This document shows, one piece after another, positions 50,643-59,246 of a stretch of DNA of 64,000 bases; the stretch's first letter is position 1, and every line of letters starts with the position of its first letter. Position numbers and translations under genes: made by a program. The notes beneath the pieces are model-generated. The model worked only from the letters and a program-made list of their open reading frames with translations, ran no database searches and was not told where the DNA came from. The stretch comes from an uncultured Azospirillum sp. (GTDB lineage Bacteria > Pseudomonadota > Alphaproteobacteria > Azospirillales > Azospirillaceae), in the NCBI RefSeq assembly GCF_946480385.1, contig NZ_CAMLJP010000001.1, positions 131,819 to 195,818 of the forward strand, in the 5' to 3' direction.

Positions 50643-51213
50643 GCTGCGGCCCCCCGGTGCGGCGGCGGAGCGCCAGGGCTTCCGGGTCGGCGCGGTCGCG
50701 CTTGCGCTTGTGGAAGGGGCGCTCGATGAAATGGCGGGCGACGAAGCCGTCCATCCACAGCACCAGCGGGATCGGCAGCGGCAGCGCCTCGATCACGTCG
50801 TCGCCGGCTTCGGCATGGGCGTCGATCTCGCCAGGGTCGGCGGTGACGGCCAGCAGCCGGATGCCCGGCGCCGGGCCGCCCGGCCGCAGGATGACGTAGG
50901 CGCTGGGACTGCCGCCGTCGAGGTTGTGCTTGTAGTTCTCCGCCTCGGTCGGGAACAGGGAGATCTCGGCGGTGCCGGCGTAATGGCGGGTCCAGTCCGG
51001 CCCTTCGGCCAGCACGCTCCAGTCCGGCAGGGTGGGGTCGGCCGGGACCAGCATCACCGGCTGCCAACGCGCCTCGATCCAGGGGTTATCGACGCGCCGC
51101 CGCTCCACCACCACGCCGACGCTGCGCCGCTCGGCGCGGTCGGGCAGCGAAGGCGGCGCCGTGGAGATGGCAGTGGAGATGGAGGTGGGGGAGAACGGGA
51201 ACTCGCTGGGCAT
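50635..51213 (-). CDS. DUF3305 family protein
   Basis: A 192-residue protein with GVVVERRRVDNPWIEARWQP at about residue 33 and FVARHFIERPFHKRKRDRADP near the end, both typical of DUF3305. It overlaps the DUF3306 gene by 8 bases. In other alpha- and betaproteobacteria the pair is found next to formate dehydrogenase genes and is thought to help assemble or supply the enzyme. The function here is not proven. An open extension upstream to 51480 is rejected as non-coding. Confidence 0.8.
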   Translation of the reverse strand: MPSEFPFSPTSISTAISTAPPSLPDRAERRSVGVVVERRRVDNPWIEARWQPVMLVPADPTLPDWSVLAEGPDWTRHYAGTAEISLFPTEAENYKHNLDGGSPSAYVILRPGGPAPGIRLLAVTADPGEIDAHAEAGDDVIEALPLPIPLVLWMDGFVARHFIERPFHKRKRDRADPEALALRRRTGGPQHD

Positions 51214-51354
51214 TGTCGGTGTTCCTGATGGGCTGGGACCGGACGGCAGAAGCCGGACTCCGTCCCCGGTACAACGCGCCAAAGGCCGATTGGTGCCGCC
51301 GCACGCCGTGCTCCGACGGATTCCCCCGACGGTCGCCCAAAGGAAGGATGCGCC

Positions 51355-51801
51355 ATGCGCAAGATCGCCGCCGCCCTGCTCCTGTCGGGGCTCTTGTCCG
51401 GCCTGCCGCTGCTCGGCGTCGCCGCACAGCAGGCGGATCAGCAACAGCCTCCGCAGCAGTCCCAATCCGGACAGGCCCAATCGGGACAGGCTGGAGCGGC
51501 TCCGGTGGAATCAGGGTCGAAGGAGTCCGCCGGCGATGCCCTTGCGCGCGATGCCGGGGTTCAGAAAAGCCAGGATCCACACCCCACGCCGCAAGGCACC
51601 CGGCCGCCCGACGCGTCCAGTTCCCCCGCCACCGGCAGCAGCGAGTTGCAGCAGGCGCTCGCCGCCGTGCGCAGGGCGCCGCCCGACCTGAACGGCACCC
51701 CGGTGCCGCGCCCCAATCAGTGGGCGAGCGAGCCCGACCAGCCGAACGAACCGACGCGCTCGCAGAACCCCTCCGACCTGAGCAGCCAGGAGGTGAAATG
51801 A
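51355..51801 (+). CDS. Small secreted Gln/Ser-rich protein
   Basis: A 148-residue protein with a signal peptide (about residues 1-24, cut after GVAA) and a low-complexity body rich in Gln, Ser and Pro (QQPPQQSQSGQAQSGQ). No family is recognised. It is divergent from DUF3305 and converges with the phytochelatin-synthase-like gene, with only 7 bases between stops. A periplasmic or surface role is inferred from the signal only. Confidence 0.6.
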   Translation: MRKIAAALLLSGLLSGLPLLGVAAQQADQQQPPQQSQSGQAQSGQAGAAPVESGSKESAGDALARDAGVQKSQDPHPTPQGTRPPDASSSPATGSSELQQALAAVRRAPPDLNGTPVPRPNQWASEPDQPNEPTRSQNPSDLSSQEVK

Positions 51802-51808
51802 ACGGAGG

Positions 51809-52585
51809 TCAGCCGGACACCCGGCGGCTGCGGATGCGGATCAGGCCGCTGCCCTCCGGATCGGCGCGGTCCGGCTTCAGCATGGCGTCCAGCAGACGGG
51901 CGTCGCTGGTCCAATAGGGCACGTACCAGGTGCGGTCGGGGTCCATCACCAGCGCACGCTTCGTCGCGACGTCATAGGCACCCAGCGGCGCGACATGGCC
52001 GACGCCGACGTCGCCGGTCAGCGTACCCTGGTCGAAGGCCAGCAGGATGATGTCGTCGGCGCTGCGCTCGTTCCCGGCCAGGATGCGGCGCAACTCGGCC
52101 AGCGTGGCGGGAGAGGCATCGCGCGGGCGCCAGACCTCCACCTCTGCGTCGATGTTGTAGGCGGCGAGGCTGCGGCGGACATAGTCGATCAGCTCGCCGA
52201 ACGAGACGCCTTCGCCGTCGTCGGCAGTGGCGGCGCGCCAGTGGTCGTCGTCGAGCCGGTCGAGCAGCTGCCTGCCCGTCACCAGCCGTTCCGAGGCCAA
52301 GGCGGGCAGCCCGCGCAGCGCGTTCAGCATCATCGTCACGCTGGCCAGCGAGCAGGAGGCGCCGGTCGTCTGCGGCACGTAATAGGGGCTGAGCGCCCAA
52401 TAGTCCGGCGCTGCGGCGGTGCGGACATAGTCGCTGGACCGGGTGATCGGCACAGCGTCCGGGCCGAACTTCGGCCTCAACTCCTCCTGCGCCCAGGCGG
52501 GCGCCGCCATGCAGGCGGTCCACAGCAGAAGGCCGCCTCCCAGGAGGCTCGCCAAGGTCCCTGCGCTCCTCGTCGCTTGCGTCAT
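51809..52585 (-). CDS. Periplasmic phytochelatin-synthase-like cysteine peptidase
   Basis: A 258-residue protein with a signal peptide (about 1-32, cut after AWA). The papain-fold signature TGASCSLASVTMMLNAL gives catalytic C78. H197 (VGHVAPLGAYD) and D215 (VMDPDR) complete the triad. The H-to-D spacing of 18 equals that of plant phytochelatin synthase. Prokaryotic homologues hydrolyse glutathione to gamma-glutamylcysteine and rarely make phytochelatin. A periplasmic role in thiol or metal handling is inferred. Confidence 0.8.
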   Translation of the reverse strand: MTQATRSAGTLASLLGGGLLLWTACMAAPAWAQEELRPKFGPDAVPITRSSDYVRTAAAPDYWALSPYYVPQTTGASCSLASVTMMLNALRGLPALASERLVTGRQLLDRLDDDHWRAATADDGEGVSFGELIDYVRRSLAAYNIDAEVEVWRPRDASPATLAELRRILAGNERSADDIILLAFDQGTLTGDVGVGHVAPLGAYDVATKRALVMDPDRTWYVPYWTSDARLLDAMLKPDRADPEGSGLIRIRSRRVSG

Positions 52586-52762
52586 CGGAAAACGGTCTCG
52601 GCTCGTCTGGTCTGAAAGGAAGATGCGCCCCGCTCCGTCACCGGGGGCGTGGCCTGCATATGGTGCGCTGCAGTGCGGGAGCCAAGCAGCGGAAAGTCCG
52701 AAGCGGGTTCCTCCAAAACGCAGATGGGCGGAGCCCGCGCCGCCCGATCATCGAGCGAAACG

Positions 52763-52785
52763 GGCCCCGCCCATGCAACGGGGCC
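52763..52785 (-). terminator. Possible terminator after the beta-helix gene
   Basis: GGCCCCG and CGGGGCC form a 7-bp stem with a 9-base loop, about 50 bases past the stop. It is followed by CGTTTCG rather than a clear T-run, so it may only be weak. The remainder of 52586-52830 has no recognised gene. Confidence 0.35.
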
Positions 52786-52830
52786 GGCGCGTCGAAGGCG
52801 TACCTCCGATGCGCCGTATCCGGGCTTTGG

Positions 52831-55800
52831 TCAGACGGCGTCCCAGAAATGCTCCAGACCGACCGCGGCGACGCCGTCGGCGCCCATCTTCGCCCAGGCG
52901 AGGTCGTGGATGCCCATGGCGAAGGCCGGCGAGGACGCCTGCAGCGAATAGTCGCCCCAATAGGCGTTGGTGAACATCGGCTTGCCAATCACATCGTGAT
53001 CGCCGTATTTCGGCACGTTGTAGACAAGGTTGTTGTCGATGACGAAGTCGTTGGCGCTCAGCAGCTCGGTATAGTCGTCGAGCGGCAGGGTGCCCATGAC
53101 CACGTTCTTGGTGATCGTGTTGTTGTGCGGATCGCCGGCGGTGCCGTGAACCGGCTGCCATTCGATGCGGATGAAGTCTTCCTTGTTGTTGGCGATGACC
53201 GAGAAGTTGTTGGTCACCACGTTGTTGTCGCCGCCATGGATCTGCACCGAGGCCCAGTCGGCATCCTTGATGAAGTTGTCCTTGACGGTGATGCCGCCGG
53301 CCATGTCGTCCAGATAGATGCCGAAGCCCTTCTGGCCATACATCCAGGTATCCTGCGCGCTGGTGGCCAGACCGTTGGCGTGCTCGATCCAGTTGCCCTG
53401 GATGACCATGCCGGTGTTGGCGCTGGACCGGCCCAGGATCTCGATGGCGCCGTCGTCGGCGGTCTCCAGCCCGGTGTAGGAGATGTGGTTGTACTGGATG
53501 ATGTTGTTGTGGTTCACCGTGTTGGTGGTGCCGCCGTAATCCTTGAACGAGATGCCGTAGCGCGCGCTGTGGTCGATGTCGTTGTTGGAGATCAGGTTGT
53601 TGTCCACCCCGGTGCCGATGATGCCGGCCACCGCCTTGCGCACTTCGCCGATGTTGCTGATCGTGTTGGCATAGATGCTGTTGCCGTTGCTGCGGCCATC
53701 CATCTCGATGCCGTTCTCGGCCATATGGTTCAGCGTGTTGTGGGCGATCTGGTTGTTGGAGGAGCCGGCGGTCAGCTTGATCGCCGAACCGACGTTCAGG
53801 AAGCTGTTGTCGCTGATGTGGTTGCCGTCGGCATTGGTCAGCAGCAGGGCGTCGCCGCCGGTGATGGTGTTCTTGAAGGTCAGCCCGTCGATGGTCACGT
53901 CGCTGGCGCCGTTCAGCTTGACCAGCGTGCCCAGCCGCGGCACCTCGACCCCGCTGGAGACGAAGCCGGAGCTGGCCGCCTTGTAGAGCAGCTTGCCGTC
54001 GGTCGACCGCCACGCGAACTCGCCGGCCTGATCGACGTAGGACGCGTTGTTCAGCAGCTTGTAGGTGGTGCCTTCCGCAAACGGCAGGGAGGCGCCGTTC
54101 TTCAGCATGATGGTGCGGGTGGAGGCGTTGAAGCTGGCGATGCCGGTCAGCGTGTCGCCCAGCCGCTCGGCGTCCATCACCTGGATCAGCGTGTTCGGCT
54201 GGATGTCGGTGCTGGTCACGTCGGTGCCGTGGGAGCGGATGTACCAGCCGCTCGGCCCGCCGGAGGCCGCATCGGCGAAATGCCAGCCGCTGGTGACGTC
54301 GGCGGCGTCATAGGCGAACTTCTCCGCCAGATGCTGACGCACGTCGCCGACGACCAGGTCGAGGTTGCTGGCGGTGGCGAGCTTGGCCGAATAGAGGCCG
54401 TTGCCCTCGCTGGTGAAGCTCTTCACCACCTCGCCGCCGCTCAGCACCGGCTTCTCGCCGGGATAGTTCTGGAAGCTGTGGCCGTTGTCGAGCGAGGTGA
54501 GCTCCAGCGTCTTGGTCAGGTGATAGGTGCCCTCGCGGACATAGGTGGTGTCGATTGTCGAGCTGGCCCGCATGGCGGCCTGCGCCTTCTCCAGGCTGGC
54601 GAAGGGGCCGTCGGTGCCGTCGGCGTTGGGGGCCGCCAGCTTGCCGGACCAGCTATCCTTGCCGTTGGCGGCGACATAGAAGGCCGGCTTGGTCGGAGCG
54701 GTCGGGACCGGGGTCTGGTTGACCGGGGCGTCGCCGAACAGATCGGCGCCGGCCTTGACGTTCAGGGCGCCGCCCCAATAGAGCCCTTCCTGGCCCTTGA
54801 CCACGTCCTTGCCGTCAACCACGCCCTTGTCGTAGGTGACGATGCTGTCGGTGGCGGCGACGGTGTGGCCGTTGATGGCGACCGACTTGACGAACAGGTT
54901 GCGGTCGACGCCGTTCACGGTGGCGTCGTTGTCGTACCAGACCTGGACGGTGTGGGCCTTGGTCGGGTCGATGTTTGCGGTGAATTTGTAGGCGGCGGTG
55001 GTGGCGGCGGCCTTGGCGTCGCCGATCACCTGCCCGTCGACCAGCAGCTTGAAATGCGCCGCCTGTCCGCCAGCCGAGGTGCCGTAGGCGTTGACGACGA
55101 TGTCCACCGCCTTGCTCGGCGGCGGCGGGGGCGGGGGGACATAGGCGCCGCCGAAATATTCCTCCGGCACGCCGAAGGTCAGGGCGCCGCCCCAATAGAG
55201 GGCCTCCTGGCCGCCGACGACATATTTGCCGTCCACCGGGCCCTTGTCGTAGGACGCCATGCTGGAGGTCGAGGCGATGGTCTGGCCGTCGATGTTGATC
55301 GACTTGACGAATAGGTTGCGGTCGATGCCGTTCACGGTGGCGTCGTTGTCGTACCAGACCTGGATCTTGTGGGCCTCGTTCGGATCCACCTTGGCGGTGA
55401 AGGTGTAGTCGGTGGCCGAGGTCGCGCTGACCCAGGCGTCACCCACCACCTGATCGTCGACCAGCAGCTTGAAGTGCGGGGCCTGTCCGCCGGCGCTGAT
55501 GCCATAGGCCTTGACCTTGATGGTCGTGGTCATGCTGGCGGCGGTTTCCGCATCCGGGGACGTGGCGGCGGACGAGAACATCGTGGCGGGCAGCGGCACG
55601 TTCAGCGCGCCCGGCCAATACATCTCGGTCTGTCCGCCGATGACGTTCAGGCCATCGATTTTGCCGGTGTCGTATTTGACCGACGGGTCGATCGACAGGA
55701 TGGTGCTGTCGTTCACCTCGAACGACTTGACGAACAGGTTGCGGTCCACGCCGTTAACCGTGTCGTCGTTGTCATAGACCAGCTGCAGCGCGTGCGCCTT

Positions 55801-55983
55801 GTCGGCCGGCACGTTGGCGGTGAAGACGTAACGCGACTGGGTGGCGGAGGAGACGGTGGCCTCGCCGATGCTGGTACCGTCCAAAAGCAGTTGAAAATGC
55901 GGCCATTTTCCGTCCGCGGGCGTGCCCCAGGCATTGACCGCGAAGGTGACCTGGATCGTGCCGTCGGTGTTGGTGGTAGCCAT
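52831..55983 (-). CDS. Large beta-helix protein with three carbohydrate-binding-like repeats
   Basis: A 1050-residue protein. Three repeats (about residues 5-130, 145-265, 285-410) each contain a close variant of YDNDATVNGIDRNLFVKS, resembling calcium-dependent carbohydrate-binding xylan-type modules. A proline stretch lies near residue 280. From about 430 the protein starts FYVAANGKDSWSGKL and continues as a right-handed beta-helix (Asn-ladder NNDIDHS, NNLIS) to the end. This pattern is seen in polysaccharide lyases and epimerases. There is no signal peptide. A role in binding or cutting surface glycans or plant polymers is inferred. Confidence 0.8.
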   Translation of the reverse strand: MATTNTDGTIQVTFAVNAWGTPADGKWPHFQLLLDGTSIGEATVSSATQSRYVFTANVPADKAHALQLVYDNDDTVNGVDRNLFVKSFEVNDSTILSIDPSVKYDTGKIDGLNVIGGQTEMYWPGALNVPLPATMFSSAATSPDAETAASMTTTIKVKAYGISAGGQAPHFKLLVDDQVVGDAWVSATSATDYTFTAKVDPNEAHKIQVWYDNDATVNGIDRNLFVKSINIDGQTIASTSSMASYDKGPVDGKYVVGGQEALYWGGALTFGVPEEYFGGAYVPPPPPPPSKAVDIVVNAYGTSAGGQAAHFKLLVDGQVIGDAKAAATTAAYKFTANIDPTKAHTVQVWYDNDATVNGVDRNLFVKSVAINGHTVAATDSIVTYDKGVVDGKDVVKGQEGLYWGGALNVKAGADLFGDAPVNQTPVPTAPTKPAFYVAANGKDSWSGKLAAPNADGTDGPFASLEKAQAAMRASSTIDTTYVREGTYHLTKTLELTSLDNGHSFQNYPGEKPVLSGGEVVKSFTSEGNGLYSAKLATASNLDLVVGDVRQHLAEKFAYDAADVTSGWHFADAASGGPSGWYIRSHGTDVTSTDIQPNTLIQVMDAERLGDTLTGIASFNASTRTIMLKNGASLPFAEGTTYKLLNNASYVDQAGEFAWRSTDGKLLYKAASSGFVSSGVEVPRLGTLVKLNGASDVTIDGLTFKNTITGGDALLLTNADGNHISDNSFLNVGSAIKLTAGSSNNQIAHNTLNHMAENGIEMDGRSNGNSIYANTISNIGEVRKAVAGIIGTGVDNNLISNNDIDHSARYGISFKDYGGTTNTVNHNNIIQYNHISYTGLETADDGAIEILGRSSANTGMVIQGNWIEHANGLATSAQDTWMYGQKGFGIYLDDMAGGITVKDNFIKDADWASVQIHGGDNNVVTNNFSVIANNKEDFIRIEWQPVHGTAGDPHNNTITKNVVMGTLPLDDYTELLSANDFVIDNNLVYNVPKYGDHDVIGKPMFTNAYWGDYSLQASSPAFAMGIHDLAWAKMGADGVAAVGLEHFWDAV

Positions 55984-56048
55984 TTTGGAACTCCGCTTTA
56001 TGGGTATCGCCTTGTTCCGCAGGCTCGTCCGTTAGCCTTAATCGCGTA

Positions 56049-56065
56049 CTAACACTTATGGTTAG
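56049..56065 (-). promoter_or_regulatory. Inverted repeat upstream of the beta-helix gene
   Basis: CTAAC and GTTAG with a 7-base spacer lie about 65 bases before the start of the beta-helix gene, in an AT-rich stretch. It could be an operator, but no factor is recognised. The transposon end is only 45 bases further away. Confidence 0.3.
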
Positions 56066-56117
56066 GAAATTATGAATGAGGGTGTTTCCCGTGGCAGAAC
56101 TGAGACAAATGTGAGAC

Positions 56118-56177
56118 GACAAAAAAGTCTGCACCCAGACAAAATAGTCTGCACTTAGGCAAAAATGTCTGCTCCTA
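56118..56177 (+). repeat. Three tandem 20-bp TnsB-binding-type repeats (transposon end)
   Basis: The three units are GACAAAAAAGTCTGCACCCA (56118), GACAAAATAGTCTGCACTTA (56138) and GGCAAAAATGTCTGCTCCTA (56158). They share GACAAAAwAGTCTGCAC and directly abut. Tn7 sites read GACAATAAAGTC in the same place after an 8-bp tip, so the layout is the same. They also lie just before the tnsA promoter, where TnsB could repress. Confidence 0.9.
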
Positions 56178-56244
56178 GCTGAGCTTGCGCTCGCTCGGAA
56201 TTTGCGTACTATCGAAAGAGGTAGTCCGCTTCCGGGGGGATGGC

Positions 56245-57081
56245 ATGGGGCGCCGCCGGCACAGCTTCGACGAGAGCAGGATCTCCCGCTTCTACGCGGA
56301 GGGACGCGGCACCGGGGCCGGCGCGGATTACAAGCCGTGGCTCACTGTCCAGGACGTGCCGTCGATCGGTCGCACGCACCGGCCTCATGGCCTGAAGACC
56401 GGCCGCGTCCATCATCTGCTATCCGATATAGAACGCGACCTTTTCTACATCCTAGACTGGTCGTCCTCGGTGCTCGATATCCGCGAGCAGTTCCCCCTCG
56501 ACCGCGCTGTAACCCAAGCCATCGCCGAGCGGATCGGCGTCCAACATCCCCGTGACACCGCGACCCGGACCCCGTTGGTCATGACGACCGACTTCCTGTG
56601 CGACGTGATGCGTGAGGGGCGACGCGTCCTGATTGCGCGCTCGGTGAAGCCGGCCGACAAGCTCGAGGATGAGCGGGTCATCGAAAAGCAGGAGATCGAG
56701 CGCCGCTATTGGGGCGAACAGGGTGTCGATTGGGGCATCGTCACCGACGCCGATATTCCTGCGACCTACGCCGAGAACATCGGACGCATCCACAACTGCG
56801 CCTCGGTTGCCGACTTGGCGCAACCTTACCCTGGCTATTACGCCGAGAAGGCTGCGCTGATCGCCCGGGAGGTGCCAATGCGCGCCCACCTGACGCTCCA
56901 CCAGTTTTGCGCCGAGATGGACCTTCGGCTGGGCATGCCGCCGGCAACCGCCCTGATGCTGATCCGCCACCTCATTGTCACGAGGGTTGTGGTCTGCGAC
57001 CTGATGCAGCCCCTTGACTACGACGCTCCGCTGACGTGGCTGCGACCAGCCGTGTCCGGTCAGGACAGGCAATCGGCATGA
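56245..57081 (+). CDS. tnsA: TnsA endonuclease
   Basis: A 278-residue restriction-enzyme-fold nuclease that cuts the 5' ends of the transposon. The catalytic acids and lysine are E63 (LLSDIERDLFYIL), D116 (VMTTDFLCD) and K135 (ARSVKPADK), close in order and spacing to E63, D114 and K132 of Tn7 TnsA. The ATG at 56245 has GGGGGGA upstream, and an earlier open frame to 56185 overlaps the end repeats. It overlaps tnsB by ATGA. TnsA with TnsB gives cut-and-paste rather than copy-out movement. Confidence 0.93.
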   Translation: MGRRRHSFDESRISRFYAEGRGTGAGADYKPWLTVQDVPSIGRTHRPHGLKTGRVHHLLSDIERDLFYILDWSSSVLDIREQFPLDRAVTQAIAERIGVQHPRDTATRTPLVMTTDFLCDVMREGRRVLIARSVKPADKLEDERVIEKQEIERRYWGEQGVDWGIVTDADIPATYAENIGRIHNCASVADLAQPYPGYYAEKAALIAREVPMRAHLTLHQFCAEMDLRLGMPPATALMLIRHLIVTRVVVCDLMQPLDYDAPLTWLRPAVSGQDRQSA

Positions 57082-59246
57082 CCGTCCTCCGCATTAACGC
57101 GCTGCTGTCGTTCGTCGCAGAATCCCGCACTGAACGAGTGCTATGGCTTGACCCCCTCGGCCGGGGCGGCTTTTTAATCGACATCGCCGACGATACGGCG
57201 ATGCCGGTGTTCCGGTCTTCGGAGGAGATCGACCGGCTGCGATCCGACACTCTGCTAGCCGATGTTACCGACGATCCCTGGCTGGCCCCGCTGGCCGAAC
57301 CCACGATCCCCGAAGGTCATCGGGCTCGCCGTGACGCTGCCTGGACCCTGATCCGTCCGCTCCTGACCGAACAGCCGGACATTTTCTACTCCGATCGGCG
57401 GGCGCTCCTGGTCCGGCGGGTCATCGCCGAGACGGGCTCCAACCGCTTCACCCTCTACCGTCTGCTCAGACGTTTCTGGCAGCGCGGCATGTCACCCAAT
57501 GCACTTCTGCCCGACTACGACCGTTGTGGCGGGCGGGGTAAGACCAAGGCAGCATCCGAAAAGAAGCGTGGCCGGGTCAGCGCTACCGGCATCGTCGGCG
57601 TCAATGTGGACGCCGACATGCGCCGCCTGTTCCGCGATACGGTGACACGCCATTTTGCCGTCAACCGCCGGCTCGACATGGCCGGCTGCTACGACGCACT
57701 GGTCAATGACCACTTCACCGATCTTCGGCTGGACGAGGACACCGGTCGGCAGAAGGCCATCGTTCGCGCAGACCTGCCGACGTTGCGCCAGTTCCGCTAC
57801 TGGTTCGAAAAGGACAACGACGTCTTCCGCATCGAGCGCCAGCGGCGCACGGCCCGGATCTACGATAAGGATTTGCGGGCGCTGCTCAGTACCTCTACTG
57901 GCGAAGTCTTCGGCCCCGGTTCCCGCTACCAGATCGACGCGACGATCGCCGACGTCTACCTCGTCTCTCGGCTCAACCGGCGGCGGCTCGTTGGCCGTCC
58001 GGTGCTCTACGTCGTCATCGACGTGTTCAGTCGTATGATCACCGGTCTCTACGTCGGCTTTGAAGGGCCGTCCTGGGTCGGGGCCATGATGGCGATTGCC
58101 AACGCCGCCACTGACAAGGTGGCCTATTGTCGGTCGTTCGGCATCGAGATCGGCGAGGCCGACTGGCCCTGCCACCACATGCCCGACCGGCTACTGGGCG
58201 ATCGCGGCGAAATGATCGGCTCCGCCGTGGAGACGCTGATCCAGAACTTCCACGTTGAGATCGAGAACACCGCTCCCTATCGGGCTGATTGGAAAGGCAT
58301 TGTCGAACAGCGCTTCCGTCTGCTGCCGGCGCGGTTCCGCGCCTATACGCCCGGCTACATCGAAGGGGATTTCCAGCAGCGCGGCGCCCGCGACTATCGC
58401 CTCGACGGCACGCTCGACATCGACGAGTTCACCGCCATCATTATCCAGTGTGTGCGCTACTACAATACGCAGCACCTGATCCGCGGATACCCGCGGGATG
58501 CCCAGATGATCGCCGAAGAGGTCCAGGGAATCCCTATCGAGCTGTGGGAATGGGGCTTGGCGCGGCGGAGTGGCCAACTACGCGCTTATCCGTCCGATCT
58601 GGTCAGGCAGAGCGTGCTACCATCGGATGCTGCCATCGTTACCCCATATGGCATCCGCTTCTACGGCTGCTTCTATACCTGTACCAAGGCGATGGCCGAG
58701 CATTGGTTCGAGCGTGCTCGCCAGCGGGGGAACTGGACCGTGCGGGTGTCCTACGATCCGCGCTGTTTGAACGAGGTCTACCTGCACGACATGGATGGCG
58801 GTCGCATCCGCTTCATTCCCTGCGTCATGACCGACCGCAGCGGGGCCTACCGCGACCGCACCCTTTGGGAGATCGACCAAGTCCGGCAGGAGGAACGCCG
58901 GGTCCAGAACGCCCACCAGCCCCAGGCGCTGCAAGGCCGCGTCGATCTGATGCAGTCGGTCAAGGGCATCGTTGCCGCCGCCGAGGCGAAGCAGATTGCG
59001 TCACCGGTGGGAACGGACAGCGACCGAGGCAAGCTGAAGGCCATTCGTGACAACCGTCGGCAAGAGCGCCGCGAGAACCAGGAGCGTGAAGCTTTCCGGT
59101 TCGGATCCCCTCCGGCCAAGACGCCGCCCGGCGGGAACGTGGTTCCCATCGTGCCGCAACCGATCGCTGAGGATTACAGCCTGCCCACTGCCGCGGAAAT
59201 CCGCGCCCTGCTGACAAGGAAGCCGGATGACGATGGACAACGCTGA
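57078..59246 (+). CDS. tnsB: TnsB DDE transposase
   Basis: A 722-residue transposase that binds the ends, cuts the 3' ends and joins them to the target. The rve/DDE triad is D287 (YQIDATIADVYL), D375 (LLGDRGEM) and E410 (WKGIVEQRFR). The spacing of 88 and 35 residues is that of Tn7 TnsB. The N-terminal part (about 1-180) is the DNA-binding region, and the end is a basic tail (RDNRRQERRENQ). It overlaps tnsA at the start and tnsC at the stop by 20 bases. Confidence 0.95.
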   Translation: MTVLRINALLSFVAESRTERVLWLDPLGRGGFLIDIADDTAMPVFRSSEEIDRLRSDTLLADVTDDPWLAPLAEPTIPEGHRARRDAAWTLIRPLLTEQPDIFYSDRRALLVRRVIAETGSNRFTLYRLLRRFWQRGMSPNALLPDYDRCGGRGKTKAASEKKRGRVSATGIVGVNVDADMRRLFRDTVTRHFAVNRRLDMAGCYDALVNDHFTDLRLDEDTGRQKAIVRADLPTLRQFRYWFEKDNDVFRIERQRRTARIYDKDLRALLSTSTGEVFGPGSRYQIDATIADVYLVSRLNRRRLVGRPVLYVVIDVFSRMITGLYVGFEGPSWVGAMMAIANAATDKVAYCRSFGIEIGEADWPCHHMPDRLLGDRGEMIGSAVETLIQNFHVEIENTAPYRADWKGIVEQRFRLLPARFRAYTPGYIEGDFQQRGARDYRLDGTLDIDEFTAIIIQCVRYYNTQHLIRGYPRDAQMIAEEVQGIPIELWEWGLARRSGQLRAYPSDLVRQSVLPSDAAIVTPYGIRFYGCFYTCTKAMAEHWFERARQRGNWTVRVSYDPRCLNEVYLHDMDGGRIRFIPCVMTDRSGAYRDRTLWEIDQVRQEERRVQNAHQPQALQGRVDLMQSVKGIVAAAEAKQIASPVGTDSDRGKLKAIRDNRRQERRENQEREAFRFGSPPAKTPPGGNVVPIVPQPIAEDYSLPTAAEIRALLTRKPDDDGQR

